From positions 6,682,217-6,746,216 of the forward strand of contig OZ038323.1 in assembly GCA_964035795.1 (NCBI GenBank): a stretch of DNA of 64,000 nucleotides. The letters are read 5' to 3'. Every line of letters begins with the position of its first letter. Positions within the stretch are counted from its first letter, which is position 1. The translations under genes were made by a program, and so were the position numbers. Positions 41,325-53,640 of the stretch are shown here, piece by piece. Under the pieces are notes generated by a model. It saw only the letters and a list, made by a program, of their open reading frames with translations. It did not search any database and was not told where the DNA came from. The stretch comes from Pterobdella sp. o SKG-2022. Taxonomy: Eukaryota; Annelida; Clitellata; Hirudinida; Piscicolidae.

Positions 41325-41399
41325 TTTAAAGCATGTGGCATTTTCAAATTCATTTAAAATTTTTCTAGTGTTTATGACTCTGAATAACTAATCATTTCT

Positions 41400-41530
41400 A
41401 CTGGCATTTATTAGATTAGCTTTTCGCGGCGTTGTGTGTGCATTTGGTTGCCTAAGTTTGGGGTCGTTACTTCGAGTAGAAGTAATGATGAAGAATTCGT
41501 TTATGGGAGACGTCAAGTAGAGGTGTATGT
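41400..41530. promoter_or_regulatory. Candidate cis-regulatory island with TTTATGGG and CRE core
   Basis: This is a less AT-rich block. TTTATGGG (41500-41507), an Abd-B/Cdx-type word, is directly followed by GACGTCA (41509-41515), the CRE/bZIP core. The same GACGTCAA word recurs in the island at 48.2 kb. Function inferred only. Confidence 0.3.
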
Positions 41531-42009
41531 AATAATATGAAATAACAAAGTATGATAGTAAGAAAAAAAAGTAGAAAAAATCTGGGAAATTGGAAATAAT
41601 TATCGAAGAATAAGAGTCAGAGGAAAATAAGATTGATCACAGAAGAAAATATGATAATACGTACAAGAAAGAAATTTGTTGAATGATGTTTGAAGATAAA
41701 GTCCTTTAATCAGATTAATCTAAATAATTTAACGGGAAGATAAAAAAGAAACATACGAAAAGACGTTTCGTATAACTTCATTTAAAATTCTTTTAAATTA
41801 GAATAAAAAATAAGGTATAAATTTTCAAAAGTCATGTAAAACGGAAATTAAAGTTTTCAGGAAGTTTAAGATAAACATAAAAAAGTTGAAAACTCGAAAA
41901 ACTTCTTCACTTTTTGAAAATTTCAAACAAAATACTAGTGAAAACATTTAGAAGCTAGTCTCAGAGTTGAAAGATGTAAGCAGTTGGGAGACGTACATAA
42001 GTAAGATGT

Positions 42010-42190
42010 GGAACAAACAGGCGCTTGCTTCCTTGTGGCCACTCGAGCCTGCATAATCACAAAAAACGACCCCAAGATCTTTCGGTCGCGTGCTTACTAA
42101 ACGAGTAATGGAAAAATAAGATGGGCGTAATGCAAATAACTTTTCGGCTTTTATATTGAAAGTGGATTTGAGTTTGTTGTGGTGCGGCAG
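42010..42190. promoter_or_regulatory. Candidate island with POU octamer
   Basis: This is a CpG-containing, less AT-rich stretch in the desert with a perfect octamer ATGCAAAT at 42130-42137 (the POU/Oct site). TAATGG lies about 24 bases before it, and a CTTTTATATTG word follows. The minus-strand ORF across it (41948-42196) has no resemblance to a family. Confidence 0.28.
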
Positions 42191-42387
42191 TTGCATTTCT
42201 CTAAGTGGATTTAACGATTATTTGTGAAACAATTTTGTGCTTTTAAATGAAATGAAAAGAATGGCAAAGAAACTGAATTTTTGCAAGTTTTTTCCAACTT
42301 TGGAGATTTTATTTTGCTTTTAAATTGTGTGCGAAATGAGTTTTTATCCACTATGTTTGGAGCAGCAATGAATATATAAGAAGCAAT

Positions 42388-42475
42388 AACGGCCCAGTGG
42401 TTAGATGCTGGTCAAAAGCTTCAATTATTTAACGATGGCTTTGATGAAAATTTATTTAACAACTAATCCAGTCGG
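42388..42475 (+). mobile_element. Possible decayed tRNA-derived SINE fragment
   Basis: GGCCCAGTGGTTAGATGC at 42391-42408 looks like the A-box/D-arm of a eukaryotic tRNA and of many SINE heads. About 40 bases on, GGCTTTGATG could be a degenerate B box. No cloverleaf can be drawn and the sequence is unlike the tRNA-Ile SINE copies, so it would be a separate element. Confidence 0.25.
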
Positions 42476-42499
42476 AGGCAAATAATTGATTAATAATTC

Positions 42500-45400
42500 A
42501 GCGGTTTCATGAAGTTTTTAACGCGCATTAGCTGGAATCAAATGGGATTTTCTAGACAAAAAACTTCAATTTTTATATTTTTAGTTTTTTCTAGCTTCGA
42601 AATTCATTTTACAAACAAAAATGTGAAAACTTGTCAAAGGTTACAGAATTTAGGATGATGGTTTCTGAAAGCTTTTTCAAAATGAAACGGGTATTATGCA
42701 GAAACATCAGCTAAACTATGGAAACCTTGGCAATAAATCACTTTTTACGCTTTCGTGTGCCATAAGGGTTGGAGAGTTTGAAAACTTAATTCCAACTGTC
42801 ATTTTTTTAGCTTCTTCTTGGAACCTTTCCAAAAAAGTATTAATGAAATTCTGAACAATTAAATTGAATACATCATTGGAAACTTAATTGAAACAGAAAC
42901 ATTTTTTTCTGTGGAAGTGTTAAAAAAATTCTTTTTTTTTTCAAGCAATTCATTTAAACAAAAAATAAACAAAACTAGTCAATAGCACTCATAACTCAAC
43001 GTACAATGCCATTGAAGACGTGCCTGCTCCAAATTATGCAGAAAAAAGTGAATTTGAAAAAAAAACATTTTTTCAAGAAGAATTTCAAAAATATTAGTAG
43101 ATTTTTTACAATACGTTAGTACGTCATATTTCAAAATTATAGTTCAATTACATACCTAGAAGCAATGAAAATAAGCCCACGACTGCGTCTCAATAATTTA
43201 GGTTTGTAAAAAGTAAAAATTTTGAAGAAAAACATAATTTAAAACACAAATGGAAGTTTTTTAAGATATAAACTTCACTTTTAAAGAGTTTCTGAGCGTG
43301 AAACATTTGAATAATGCATTGCAACATGAAAGAAAATTTAAAAATATTTAATAAGGAAACAAAGATGATGATGAAAGAAAAATTTTGAATTGTTTTCCAG
43401 CAACAACTAAAGCAACAACATAAAAACAACTGCCTCTTTATTCCAAGCACGTCCGCTCGATGAATTATTTTGTTTGAACAAAACCCCTGCAGATCCGTTC
43501 TTTTGACAACAACAACAACACAATTATTATAATAGCTGTTTCAGTGATAGAACTTCAAACTATTTTTTTTAACTTACTTTTTGTATAAAGGAGCAAGTTT
43601 TTTTTTTAAAAACACGGTTCATGAAAATAATTGAAAAGAAAGTTTCTTAGAGTTTATTGTAGCAGACAACAATACTGAACGTTTCTTGAAAGCAATTCAT
43701 GCAAAAAGCTGAGATAAAAACATTTTTATTGATTTTTCAACAAATTCGAAAAATCATTGAAACTTTCAAATAGGTTTATATGGAGATTCAAATCTGAAGA
43801 TGCAAAAATATTAAAGTGGAGATTTCCATGAAAATAAACTAGCGTAGAAGTGTTTTGGCATGACTAGATAGATTGAGATTGGAAAATCTGGAAATTTTTG
43901 CTTGTGGAACTTATTAAACGCATCATAAATCTTTGAAATCAATTAAGGACCGAATATGTTTTGAAAGCATCGCATAAACAAATAATTATTAAAGTACAAA
44001 AAAGTGCACTCACCACAACATAGGCATACAAAAAGGTTTATTTCTCCCTTGATATCACAGCCGTGACAAGGTTATTACGTTGGGTTTTGTCGCTGATTTA
44101 CAAAAATTTTTTCCCATGCTACATCTGTTCGTGATTGGACAGGCTTTGTGATTTATCTTTCACTAGATTTTACATCTCAATATGCCTCTGATTTGTTATT
44201 TGTTTTGGGATGGCAATGAATGGGGCTTAGAAATTCAACTTCATAACATGCTGAAATGTGTTTATCTGTTTAAAGATGGTCACAATTTCTATTTAGATCA
44301 AACACTTTATTTCTCTTAGATTTTTCAACAAGCTTGGCTGCCATTTTTGCAACTTTATTACTACATGAAGACCTTATTAAGATACAGAGTAATCCTAACA
44401 GCTTCAAGCTTTCATACTATATTCCAATTACCACAACCACACAAACACACACACGCATCAGCACACATCACAAAAAAGTCGCCTTTACATACACATTCAC
44501 ATACAAAAGAACATTTTCTATAAAGTGAAGACCGTGAAACCAACCAAGTAAAAAATTGAATGGGATGAAATTACCAAAAAGAACCGTCGAAAACTTTTAC
44601 ATCTGTTAAATTAACAAAAGAGAGAAAACAAATTATATGAAAAGTTCAAAAAAAACCTTGCACGAAAATGTAAGACATTTTAAATTCATATTTTCACTAA
44701 TAGCTTTTACTCTCAAAAAATTCATTCTGAATGATAGGTTTAGGAGGATAAAAAGTAGGAAATGTTTTAAAAATGTATAGCGAGGTAAAATATCTGCTTT
44801 CAAGTTTTAATGCACTTAAGTCTACCCTTTTTTCGAATAAATAGTTCTGATGCATCTTTTTACAAAAATTCGCTTCTATAAACAGTAGCGTTGCTGATAA
44901 CTCTGACTGAACAATGATAAAAATATGTTTTTTCAGTAAACTAAAGTTATCTTTGTGAGATTTATCGATTTTAACGATGTTGTTGGATGGAACTTTTCAA
45001 CATGAAATAGAAATATTTTTAATTAAAGATATATCGTGGAAATTTGATTCAATCATTCCGCATGTAAATCCCTTGGCAAGCCTTTCTCAAATTTCATTTA
45101 TCTTAACAGTGTATTAATGGAAAAGAAGGTTACTTCAAGATATTAGATAAAAGTAGAAAAATCGTAAAAGTTAAAAAAATTTGGTGAATAATATCTAACA
45201 AACAGAGTTTTTTTTTTTTGTTTTAAGTTTAAATCTTTTCACTCCTTCTTCACTGTTTCATCGTCTTCTTCTTTATCCAATTTCACATGCGACGGACCAG
45301 GCTCTATCAATCAGATTTACTTTTTCTCAGCAGCCTAGCTTCCCAATATAGTTGTTTATGTCTTTGCTTATTACATTTGAAAGCCTTTTTTTAAATATTT

Positions 45401-47600
45401 TTCAGTCGCTAATACGCTTTTTAAAAGCATTTTTACCAAAATGTTTTTAGTAAAAAAAATTAAATTAAAATATCATTAAACTGGAAAATATTAAAAATAT
45501 TTGTCAAATAAAACGAAAAATATTTTTTGAAGCGATTTGTCTAATGCGCATAGATTTATCGCTCGTTTCGAACCGGCGTTAAGATGAGGAAATTTGAAAT
45601 TTCAAAGAATAGCTCGAAAAAATATCTGTCTGACGATTGAAAAAATAGAAGTCCAGAATTTTTGATGTAGAAACTATAAAATTTTTGATATTTTATATAA
45701 TAAAATTTTTTTGGACAAAACCTGGATTAAAATTGGTAAAAGCTGTTTTTGATATGTATATTCCATTGTTTTTATGAAAATTCATGTTTATGATTATATT
45801 AAAATATATTTTTGAGATCTTTTACATTTTTTTAGATATACTGAATTGTAGAGATTTTATTTTTGAAAAATTCTTTTTAATGAATGAAATTTCACAGAGT
45901 TTTCTTAGAAATTATATAAAGTATTAGTTGAAATTGCAGTGAAATGCTACTATTTGACAATTTTATAATTAATCATTATCATTAGTATAAAAATTTTTTG
46001 CTAGAATTACATCAAAATTTCATACAAATTTATGAATAATTTTATTTACCAAAGTATGAATATTCAAATAATGCCTAGTATTTGAAATAAATAAATATAA
46101 ACCAATTTGAATCTAAAAAAATTATTCAGTTTACTAAAATTTTTTTTCACGAATTTCTTGACTTCGAAATCATTATTTAATTGGAACCCTAACTTCAAAT
46201 ACCACAACAAATCAATCTATTCTTGCAATTACACTTAAGAAAAAGACGGCTGACTCAACTAGTATCTTCAAAATGCCATTAGTTTTTCTGATCTACAATA
46301 TCCAAGGTTTAAATACTTTGATGAATGTTCTCTTTCCAAAAATTATGTTAAAAACACAACTTCAACAATAAGATTATTATAAGTTGTTTCATAGAAGCAA
46401 AAAAGTAGTTTAAATTGAATTTTTTAAATTGTTTTTACTTATATGCTTACACGCAATTGCTTGAGTATATCCTTATCCCGAAATAAGAAACCTCCATGAA
46501 CTAACAAAAGATTGTTTGCCAGAATAGTAGCGAATTTTTTCTATATCAAAATTTCTTTCAAACTAAGGTTTCAAATGAATTAATTTTTAAAGAACATATT
46601 TTAATCAACATGAAAACGAATAATTTTTCTCAAAATTTATCATGCAAATGTTTAAAAATCAAGCATAAATTAATGAATTATCTTAAACCTTCTATTTATA
46701 AGATTTATTATGTCAATTTGCAATCGACATTATTTTATAGCTAGCTATGTTTAATTTTTAATTGCATGTTCAAAAAATAAAAAAACAACAAACTATTTTT
46801 TTTATTTCTCCAAAAGTTCTAAACAATGTTTTCATCAAAAAATTATCTATAATTCAGTTTTCATTTTGAAATTGACATTTTTAAAATATTGGAACAGATA
46901 AATGTATGAGAATTGTAAAATCTTTTGAATTTCCAGCTTATTCAAACGACTTGTTATACCGAAGTATTTGCATTTGAACTGCTTTCGTTCAAGTTTCTAG
47001 GTGTTTATATTTCATATTGCATTATCATTTTATTTGAATAAGATCTTAAAAATTCAAATTTTGAAAAAAATTAAACAAAAATTAGATTTCTTTAATAGTC
47101 ACAAATTGAACTTATCTTTTTATGTAAAACTTGTTTTAAAATTCTTTCAGCAAATCTGGCCCTTTTAATGTCCTAACTTTCGACCCTTCTATTGCCCTTC
47201 CCAATGTCTCCTTCAACTAATTTGAATGTGAGGTGGCTAAGAAGTGCATTCAGTTTAAACTGTTGAAATAAATGAAACTCATGAAAGTTTTGTAAAAATT
47301 TTTCAAACTTATTCATGTTAGTAGGCTTACTTCAAAAACATAAATCTCACAAAATCTCTGCTCTTTTTTGGCTGGAAAGACAAATAGCTACTAATGCATT
47401 GTTCTGCTTTATTTGGACTATTACGTCATTCCGCTCAAATCCTTATTTACATTCCTTAGGATTTTCAAAAATGAATAAATATTTCTGAAAAGCCGTTTTT
47501 TTTTAGAAAATTTTTGTTGTTTCGGTTTTTACCCATTTCAATCGAGAAAAAATTTTTCGAAGAACTGAAAAAACATGATTGAATCCTACACAAAAAACCT
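42500..47600. other. Gene desert, third part
   Basis: About 5 kb without a supportable gene. A (CAA)n-like run lies at about 43508-43525 and a CA-rich run at about 44427-44475. A more complex patch at 44040-44165 includes GGTTATTACG and CACAGCCGTGAC. Open frames at 43190-43450 and 44334-44528 look like chance. Confidence 0.4.
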
Positions 47601-47639
47601 TGGAACAAAACTATAATAACCTACGAAACCTTTGATATT

Positions 47640-47800
47640 CTTCAAAAAGTATGCCCGAACAAACTGACAATTTGTCGAATAAACCTTCTGCTTCTCTGCG
47701 CATCCATGATCGACTTGAATCACTGCCCGCAAATCTCGCCCCTGTCTTTTCCGCCATCCGAAGATGCCTTTCTTGGCAAGTGGGTTGGAAAGTCTTTTCT
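47640..47800. other. Less AT-rich segment open in both directions
   Basis: This block is open as a plus-strand frame (47651-47881) and a minus-strand frame (47814-47611). Neither encodes a recognisable family, and neither has convincing splice partners. An NF1-like TTGGCAAG word is present. It could be a non-coding conserved element or an isolated exon. Confidence 0.2.
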
Positions 47801-48204
47801 CTTTTATTTTTCAATCTTTTTTTAGCAATCTTATTTGAAGTTGTAGATCACGATCATTGTTATAATAAAGATAGGATGTGAATTGTTAACTTTGCTTTTA
47901 AATAATATTACTTTCAAGATGAGTTTTTATTAATAATTGAACCAAAGCAAGTAATTTTATTATGGAAATACACGAAAAATACGTGCAGATAGATAAAAGA
48001 AATGTTTGAAAGGGGTAGAATAAAAAAGGCAAAAGAAAGGGAGATCAATCCAATCAATCAAACTAACAAACACCAGAGAAAACACAATATCAAGCAAAAT
48101 AGGGATATGTTTTTGAAATATCGTAACAATAAATATAAGCAAAGACTTTAACATTTCCAACTTTTAGAAAAAATTAATTTTTTGAAAAAAAAATTTTTGT
48201 AAAA

Positions 48205-48335
48205 GACATGCGCGTGACGGCAAGAAAGCATATTTTCGCGGAAAGACATGTGAGAATAAATGAGAGCGCATGCCGACGTCAAATAAAGGCCGTTTCTGCC
48301 CCATATCGCGTCACCGTCCGAATACCCGTCACTCA
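48205..48335. promoter_or_regulatory. CpG-rich island with CRE and AATAAAGG words
   Basis: This is the most CpG-dense segment of the desert: GCGCGTGACGGC, TTTTCGCGGAAAG, GAGCGCATGCCGACGTC and TATCGCGTCACCGTCCG. A GACGTCA core at 48275-48281 is followed at once by AATAAAGG. In such an AT-rich genome the CpG clustering suggests an unmethylated regulatory element or distal promoter. No exon was found next to it. Confidence 0.35.
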
Positions 48336-48339
48336 AGTA

Positions 48340-51300
48340 TTTTTTCGTTCATTTTCTAATATTCTATTTTTATTTTTTTTTTTGAAAGTTTTTTTACTTA
48401 GTGAAAATTGTACAAATTTATAAAAAAAAATGGTTGAAGTATATTCTGTCATCATGTTCTTCTCTTCAGCATCGTTTTCTTGGATTTTATCTTTTAATTC
48501 AGGCATACTTATCTGACTGTCAACTCAGAGTTCAAATTATTTTCTACTTCGAATGTTGTTGCAAAATTCAAAAATTACTAGCAATAGAAAATATATATTA
48601 GAAAGAAAAACAAATCGAATTTTAAATAAACTTTAATAGCAACATTCTTTCGCAAACCTATATTATCTTTATTCTAGCACGACATTATAACCTCTAAAAT
48701 GTATTTGACAACTAATACGCATCACTCGATAATACTTTTTTCACTAATAAATACTTTGAATTGAATTCTTTTTAGATAGGAATGATAAAATTGGATTTAA
48801 ATCTCGAATTGTCGGAATATAAGATATCAAAATACATACGCTTGCGGTATTTATCAACAGCTTTTAACCCAAAAACTTTCATGATAGAGACTTGATGTTT
48901 TTGATTTAAATTGTTTAAAAAATCTCACTTATGCATTCAATTTTGAGAAAGTCATCTTTAAAAAAAGTATGTACATCCCATTAAAAAAAGTCTTATTTTT
49001 TATTTCTGTCGCTTGTAAATAAAATTATAATCACCCCAAGTAATAAGACTTTGTTATATTTAATTTCCAAGTTTTGTTGCTGGCATAGGATTTATAGATT
49101 ATAAATCAAAGGTTTCTAATTTAAACAAAAATAATGAAATAGTTTATATGTTATGTTATATTGTGTTTCAACATTCAAGCAGGCAGTATATGAAAAATCC
49201 AAAGCTAATAACGTACATGAAGAATTTCAAGTAACATAAATTCCAAAATGTCGACTTTCAAAAAAAATTATAAATCTACCATTATGATGAAACAAAAAAA
49301 AAAAGAAATATGAAGAATAAAAAAAAACAAATGACCTCCCACAGAATAATGATTTAAATTGAAGCTAAAAAAAGAAAGGTTGTATAAATAATACAACAAA
49401 ATATTATAAATCAAGCATTTATATAGATGCCTCTATACACATAACAGCACAGCCCGAAGCACATTATACAATAGGGTTTAAGATAATTCATAGTATTTAA
49501 AATTTTATATAGTAGAAGGTGCAGAATGGTTTAAGTTGTGTTTTATTTTGTGCTAATAATTTTAGAGCTGGGAATTTTTGAATTCTAGAGATGGAATTTT
49601 ATAATTACTCGTTAGAAATCCAATTTCATATTGAATATTTTTGTATTATGTAACGCGTATATTTTGATATGGAAGATAAAACTGAAATCAAATTTTTTTT
49701 GACTTTCGAGAAAATTTATATAATATTTTTATAAAAATTCCATGATTCTAGTTGGAAATTTTCTTCTTAATTTGAAAAATAATTAAATAATATACATAGT
49801 AATTAAAATAATTGTGATAATATTGAATATAATAGATAACTTTAATATTTTTTTGAATCCAAAAATGAGAATATTTGTATAATGCAAAGTATATTTAAAC
49901 ACAGTATCATCAAAGAACAATGCTGAAAAAAAGGGTTGTGCATAAAATCAAACTGTTTAAACCATCAAGACAAGCATAGTAGAAGAATAGTATAAATATT
50001 TGTAACAGTTCTTGATGAATCCTTCATTTTTGATATTTCACAAATTCACATCATCTTCTCATGTATCTTACTGAATAATTAAAAAATTAGTAGACCTAAT
50101 TTTTTTGAATAAAGTTTGGAAATTTTTTTTAAATTAGTCAATTTTTTGAAAAGATTACAAAAAATTTTTACACGAATGAAACAAGAAGAGTTTTCATCAA
50201 AATGCAATTTAAGATAATGCTCATACATGTAGAGTCAGTCTTCAAAGGCAAGTGTTAAACATTTCAGTACGCTTTGGAGATAAAATTTTCTGAAATATTT
50301 TAAAATTCAACATTCAAAAATATATAACATTATCAAGCGATAAAAATGAATAAATTTGAAAACATATAGGTGATGTTTTTGGAACGAAGTAAATTATGAA
50401 TGTTTGACGTTGGAAGATTTGTGATTATAGGAAGAAGCCAAGCAGTAATTGACATTTCAGTATTTGTTGCATTCATTGATTCTTCTATTGAGTTGATTAT
50501 GCCAATTAGCTTTTGTAGAAAAATTTTTTGAAATGTTTGTAAAATTTCAATCTAGGATTTATTCCATTATAAACAACCTGGCACTTTGTTACTCTTCAAA
50601 AAATTGTTGATTCTCAAGTTTTGTTTTGTTTTTCTCAACTATGAAGTTAAATCAATTCATCTTGTCGCTACTTTCAATTCTGTAAGAATGGAATAGAACC
50701 GTAAATCGCAATGCAATTTTCAGATCGTTTAAGTTTTCTCCAATAATTAATTTTTTTGAAGTAGTTGGGAGTTTTTATGAACAAAATTCGAAATTCTAGA
50801 AGATGATGGATCATCTTACCACTATAAATCGAATATTACTCAATGATGGACCGCTTAACGTAAGCAAAACTCTGGGAAATTATCAACATGCTTTTAACTA
50901 TGCTTAGAGATTAACAACCATAAACTATCTCACTCGTCATTCAAGTATGATAGTATGATAGTAATTCATTATGGTTATGCTTTTATACGAACAGCAAATA
51001 ATCCGTCATGAGACTAATTCAGAAATTATTTTATAACATCTAATGCACGTCTGTCGAGGTGCATGGAATTGTGGAAGTGGCCACTCTCTTGATAAGTGGA
51101 ATTAACGATTCTTTCTTGAGCATATAGTAATTATCTATCTTTTCAAACTTTATAGGTAAAAGTTTGAATTCCATGTTTTGTCAGATTAGTTTTGAAAATT
51201 TCTTTTGGAATTTCTAGTACTTTTCTTATTTTCGAAAAGTATTTTCATGAAAATTTGAGATTACATCGCGTGTCTAAGGTTTTGACATTTTTCCAAAAAA

Positions 51301-52325
51301 AATACTTTTTATAAAACTTTTTCCAAATTTGGAAAAGGTGTTCTCATTCATATAGTTATGTTGTTTAATACCATAATTATTGTTGTTGTCAACGCAATAC
51401 TTGAGACGATTTTAAAAATTTATTGAATTGCTGTTATTACATAGTTTATTGGGACTGTGGATCCAGAATTTTAATAATACCGAGTATTTTCTTGTTTTTT
51501 CTGTTGCTACATTATCATTATTGTTGGCGCAATCACCATTACAACATTGTTGCTATAATCAAGTCTCTTAAAAGTAGTGTTTTTTACTATTATACTTAAT
51601 GTGGAATTTGAAAAATTCTCAAAAAAAAACTACTATAATTTTCAATTTCAAAAAAAATAGTTGAAAAATATTGTATTCTGTCAAATGAATTGAAATTCTT
51701 ATCCGCAGTATTTGAAGAATTATAGAAGCAGCTCCAAGAATATTTTAATTAGTAAGTGTCCTTTTGTTTGTTTATTTATCTATCTGCTTCAACGTCGTCT
51801 CTTACGATGGCTTTCAGACACAACTTTATGTAAATTAAGCCGCAGATTTACTTGCTAGTAAGTTCTCTTTATGCATTCGCCTACTAAACACTGCCAACTT
51901 AAACAACAAAATTACTACTATTACCATTTCAAATGCTAGTTTTCAGATTAACACGGCTAATATACGTGAACAAAATTCAAATAGTTTACATAGGATCTGT
52001 AAATATCTACCAAAATTTAAGTTTCCAAGTGTTAGTTATGGCAGATAGATAGGCGTTCAATAACAAAACAAAAACAAAAAAGTAAATCATAATATCACGA
52101 AAGTATGTTTTAAAATATAGGGAATGAATTTATTTTTGAATATTTTGTCTCAAATAGAAAGATGTATTTCATCTTTTCTTTCATACCTAAGAACGTTATC
52201 TAATTGATTTAAGGGCAAAGCAAGTTTAATTTATGACAAAATGCGTCTGTTTCCACTTTGAAACTATTTTGCGCCTATGAAAAGATACTATACCTCATCG
52301 AGTGTAAATAATCTGCCATCAAAAA
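48340..52325. other. Gene desert, fourth part
   Basis: About 4 kb of AT-rich sequence with no supportable gene. A modestly complex patch at 51040-51115 contains CACGTCTGTCGAGG and CTTGATAAGTGG (GATA/NK2-like words). Nothing else stands out. Confidence 0.4.
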
Positions 52326-52329
52326 AGTT

Positions 52330-52535
52330 TCCAATTCATGATTAAGTGTTCGAATTGAGGCGAGTCGTGCGATAAAACTTACGCGCCATTATGAATTCAA
52401 GGATTCAGTCATAACGCTATGAACTCAGAACTAACCTTCACCTCAATTTGAGAGGCGCATGTATGAGCTGTTATTTACTCTACGTCTTTGAGTCGTAATC
52501 ATAGTAACTTCAGACGCTTTGACAGAGAAACTTGT
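52330..52535. promoter_or_regulatory. Candidate cis-regulatory island upstream of Post2
   Basis: This is a block of about 200 bases with higher GC and sequence complexity about 3 kb upstream of the Post2 start. It includes GTGCGATAAAACTTACGCG, CCATTATG and the inverted words AATTGAGG and CCTCAATT. GATAAAA and CCATTATG are homeodomain-like. No open exon with splice sites was found. Confidence 0.3.
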
Positions 52536-53489
52536 GCAATAAATTTATTTGACAAAACTGCGGATGATTATATATCTGTTTTATTCGGGAAACAAAATTA
52601 AAGCATTAGTTTTTGGTTATTTGAGTTAAAATGTGCATGTTATTTGAATTTTGGATTAGTATTGATGGGAAGGTGTATTTTAAGTTTAGGCGACAGGTGT
52701 ACTTTAGTGTTGAGAATAAGATTCACAAATAAGCATTTTAAATCTTCAAATTTTAAGAAAATACATTTTGATCTACCATTTTTTCATGAAATTTCAAATT
52801 CATTTCTAATGAATAAATAGTTGAAAAATATTTATAATTATTATCAAAATTTATCCACAAAATAATAGAAAGAATTTTATTAAAAATCTTGTTACACTAA
52901 GCTTTTTTGCGAGAATATCTTGCAATACCATATGTCAATTTATTCAAAAAAGACATTGAAACTTTTCAAAAAAATTTTTGAATTTTTTTTTGTTGAATTT
53001 TTGAAAAAAAAATTTAAGAAAATATTTTGATATTCGAAATTTGAAACAAATATTAAAATATCTCAAAAAACTCAAATAAGGATTTTTATTACTTAATTTG
53101 GGTATGCATAAATTTAAGCAGAAACTTCAAACGAATAAGTTTCTAAAAATAAGTTTAAAAAATTCATTATAATTATTAAAAATTACCTAGTAAAAAGAAA
53201 TTATCATTTTGAAATTCAAAATTTGAAAACTACTGATGTTAAAATTTTGTCATATATCGGACTATTAAATGTGAACTAGATCCGACTCATAATTGAATGT
53301 TGTCTATCATGATATGCATACTAGTCTCACAACTTTGTTATGACAAATAAGTACATAAATCTTTTTGCTTTGATATTTTATAACCTTTTCATAAAATTAA
53401 TAAATTTCTAATTTAGTTTCATCTAAAAAATGTCATTTTATTGGAGTTTCGCTATCCACTTTGCAGAACAGTAAATGTGAGTGGTTGGA

Positions 53490-53640
53490 GAATAATGTAA
53501 ACATGTAGTTGGTAATTATGTTTGTAATCATCAGAGCTTCACACCAATTAAGGGTTCAAACGCCACTCAAAAAGACCTAAATGTGGCGTGAAGTTTTCCA
53601 CGTTTTTTGCCAAAATTATACAAAAAAACTCATAAAAAAA
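53490..53640 (+). mobile_element. Possible third, heavily decayed copy of the tRNA-derived SINE
   Basis: TAGTTGGTAATTATG, then GGGTTCAAACGCC, then CACGTTTTTTGCCAAAATTATA follow the same order as the A box, B box and TTTTTGCTAAATTAAAA body block of copy B. Individual matches are weak and the anticodon arm is not recognisable. Confidence 0.22.

Larger units (their letters stand above)
30681..41390. other. Gene desert, second part
   Basis: About 10.7 kb of AT-rich DNA without a supportable gene. A 120-codon ORF (30906-31268, plus) and a 152-codon ORF (40866-41324, minus) are the longest; neither resembles a family. A few less AT-rich patches occur at 33240-33420, 33595-33720, 33960-34080, 34540-34620 and 34780-34850. 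They contain E-boxes (CAGCTG, CACGTG), AAAGGTC half-sites and CCAAT-like words. These could be enhancers of the Post2 gene further right or of PSMD12, but the sequence alone cannot show it. Confidence 0.4.
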
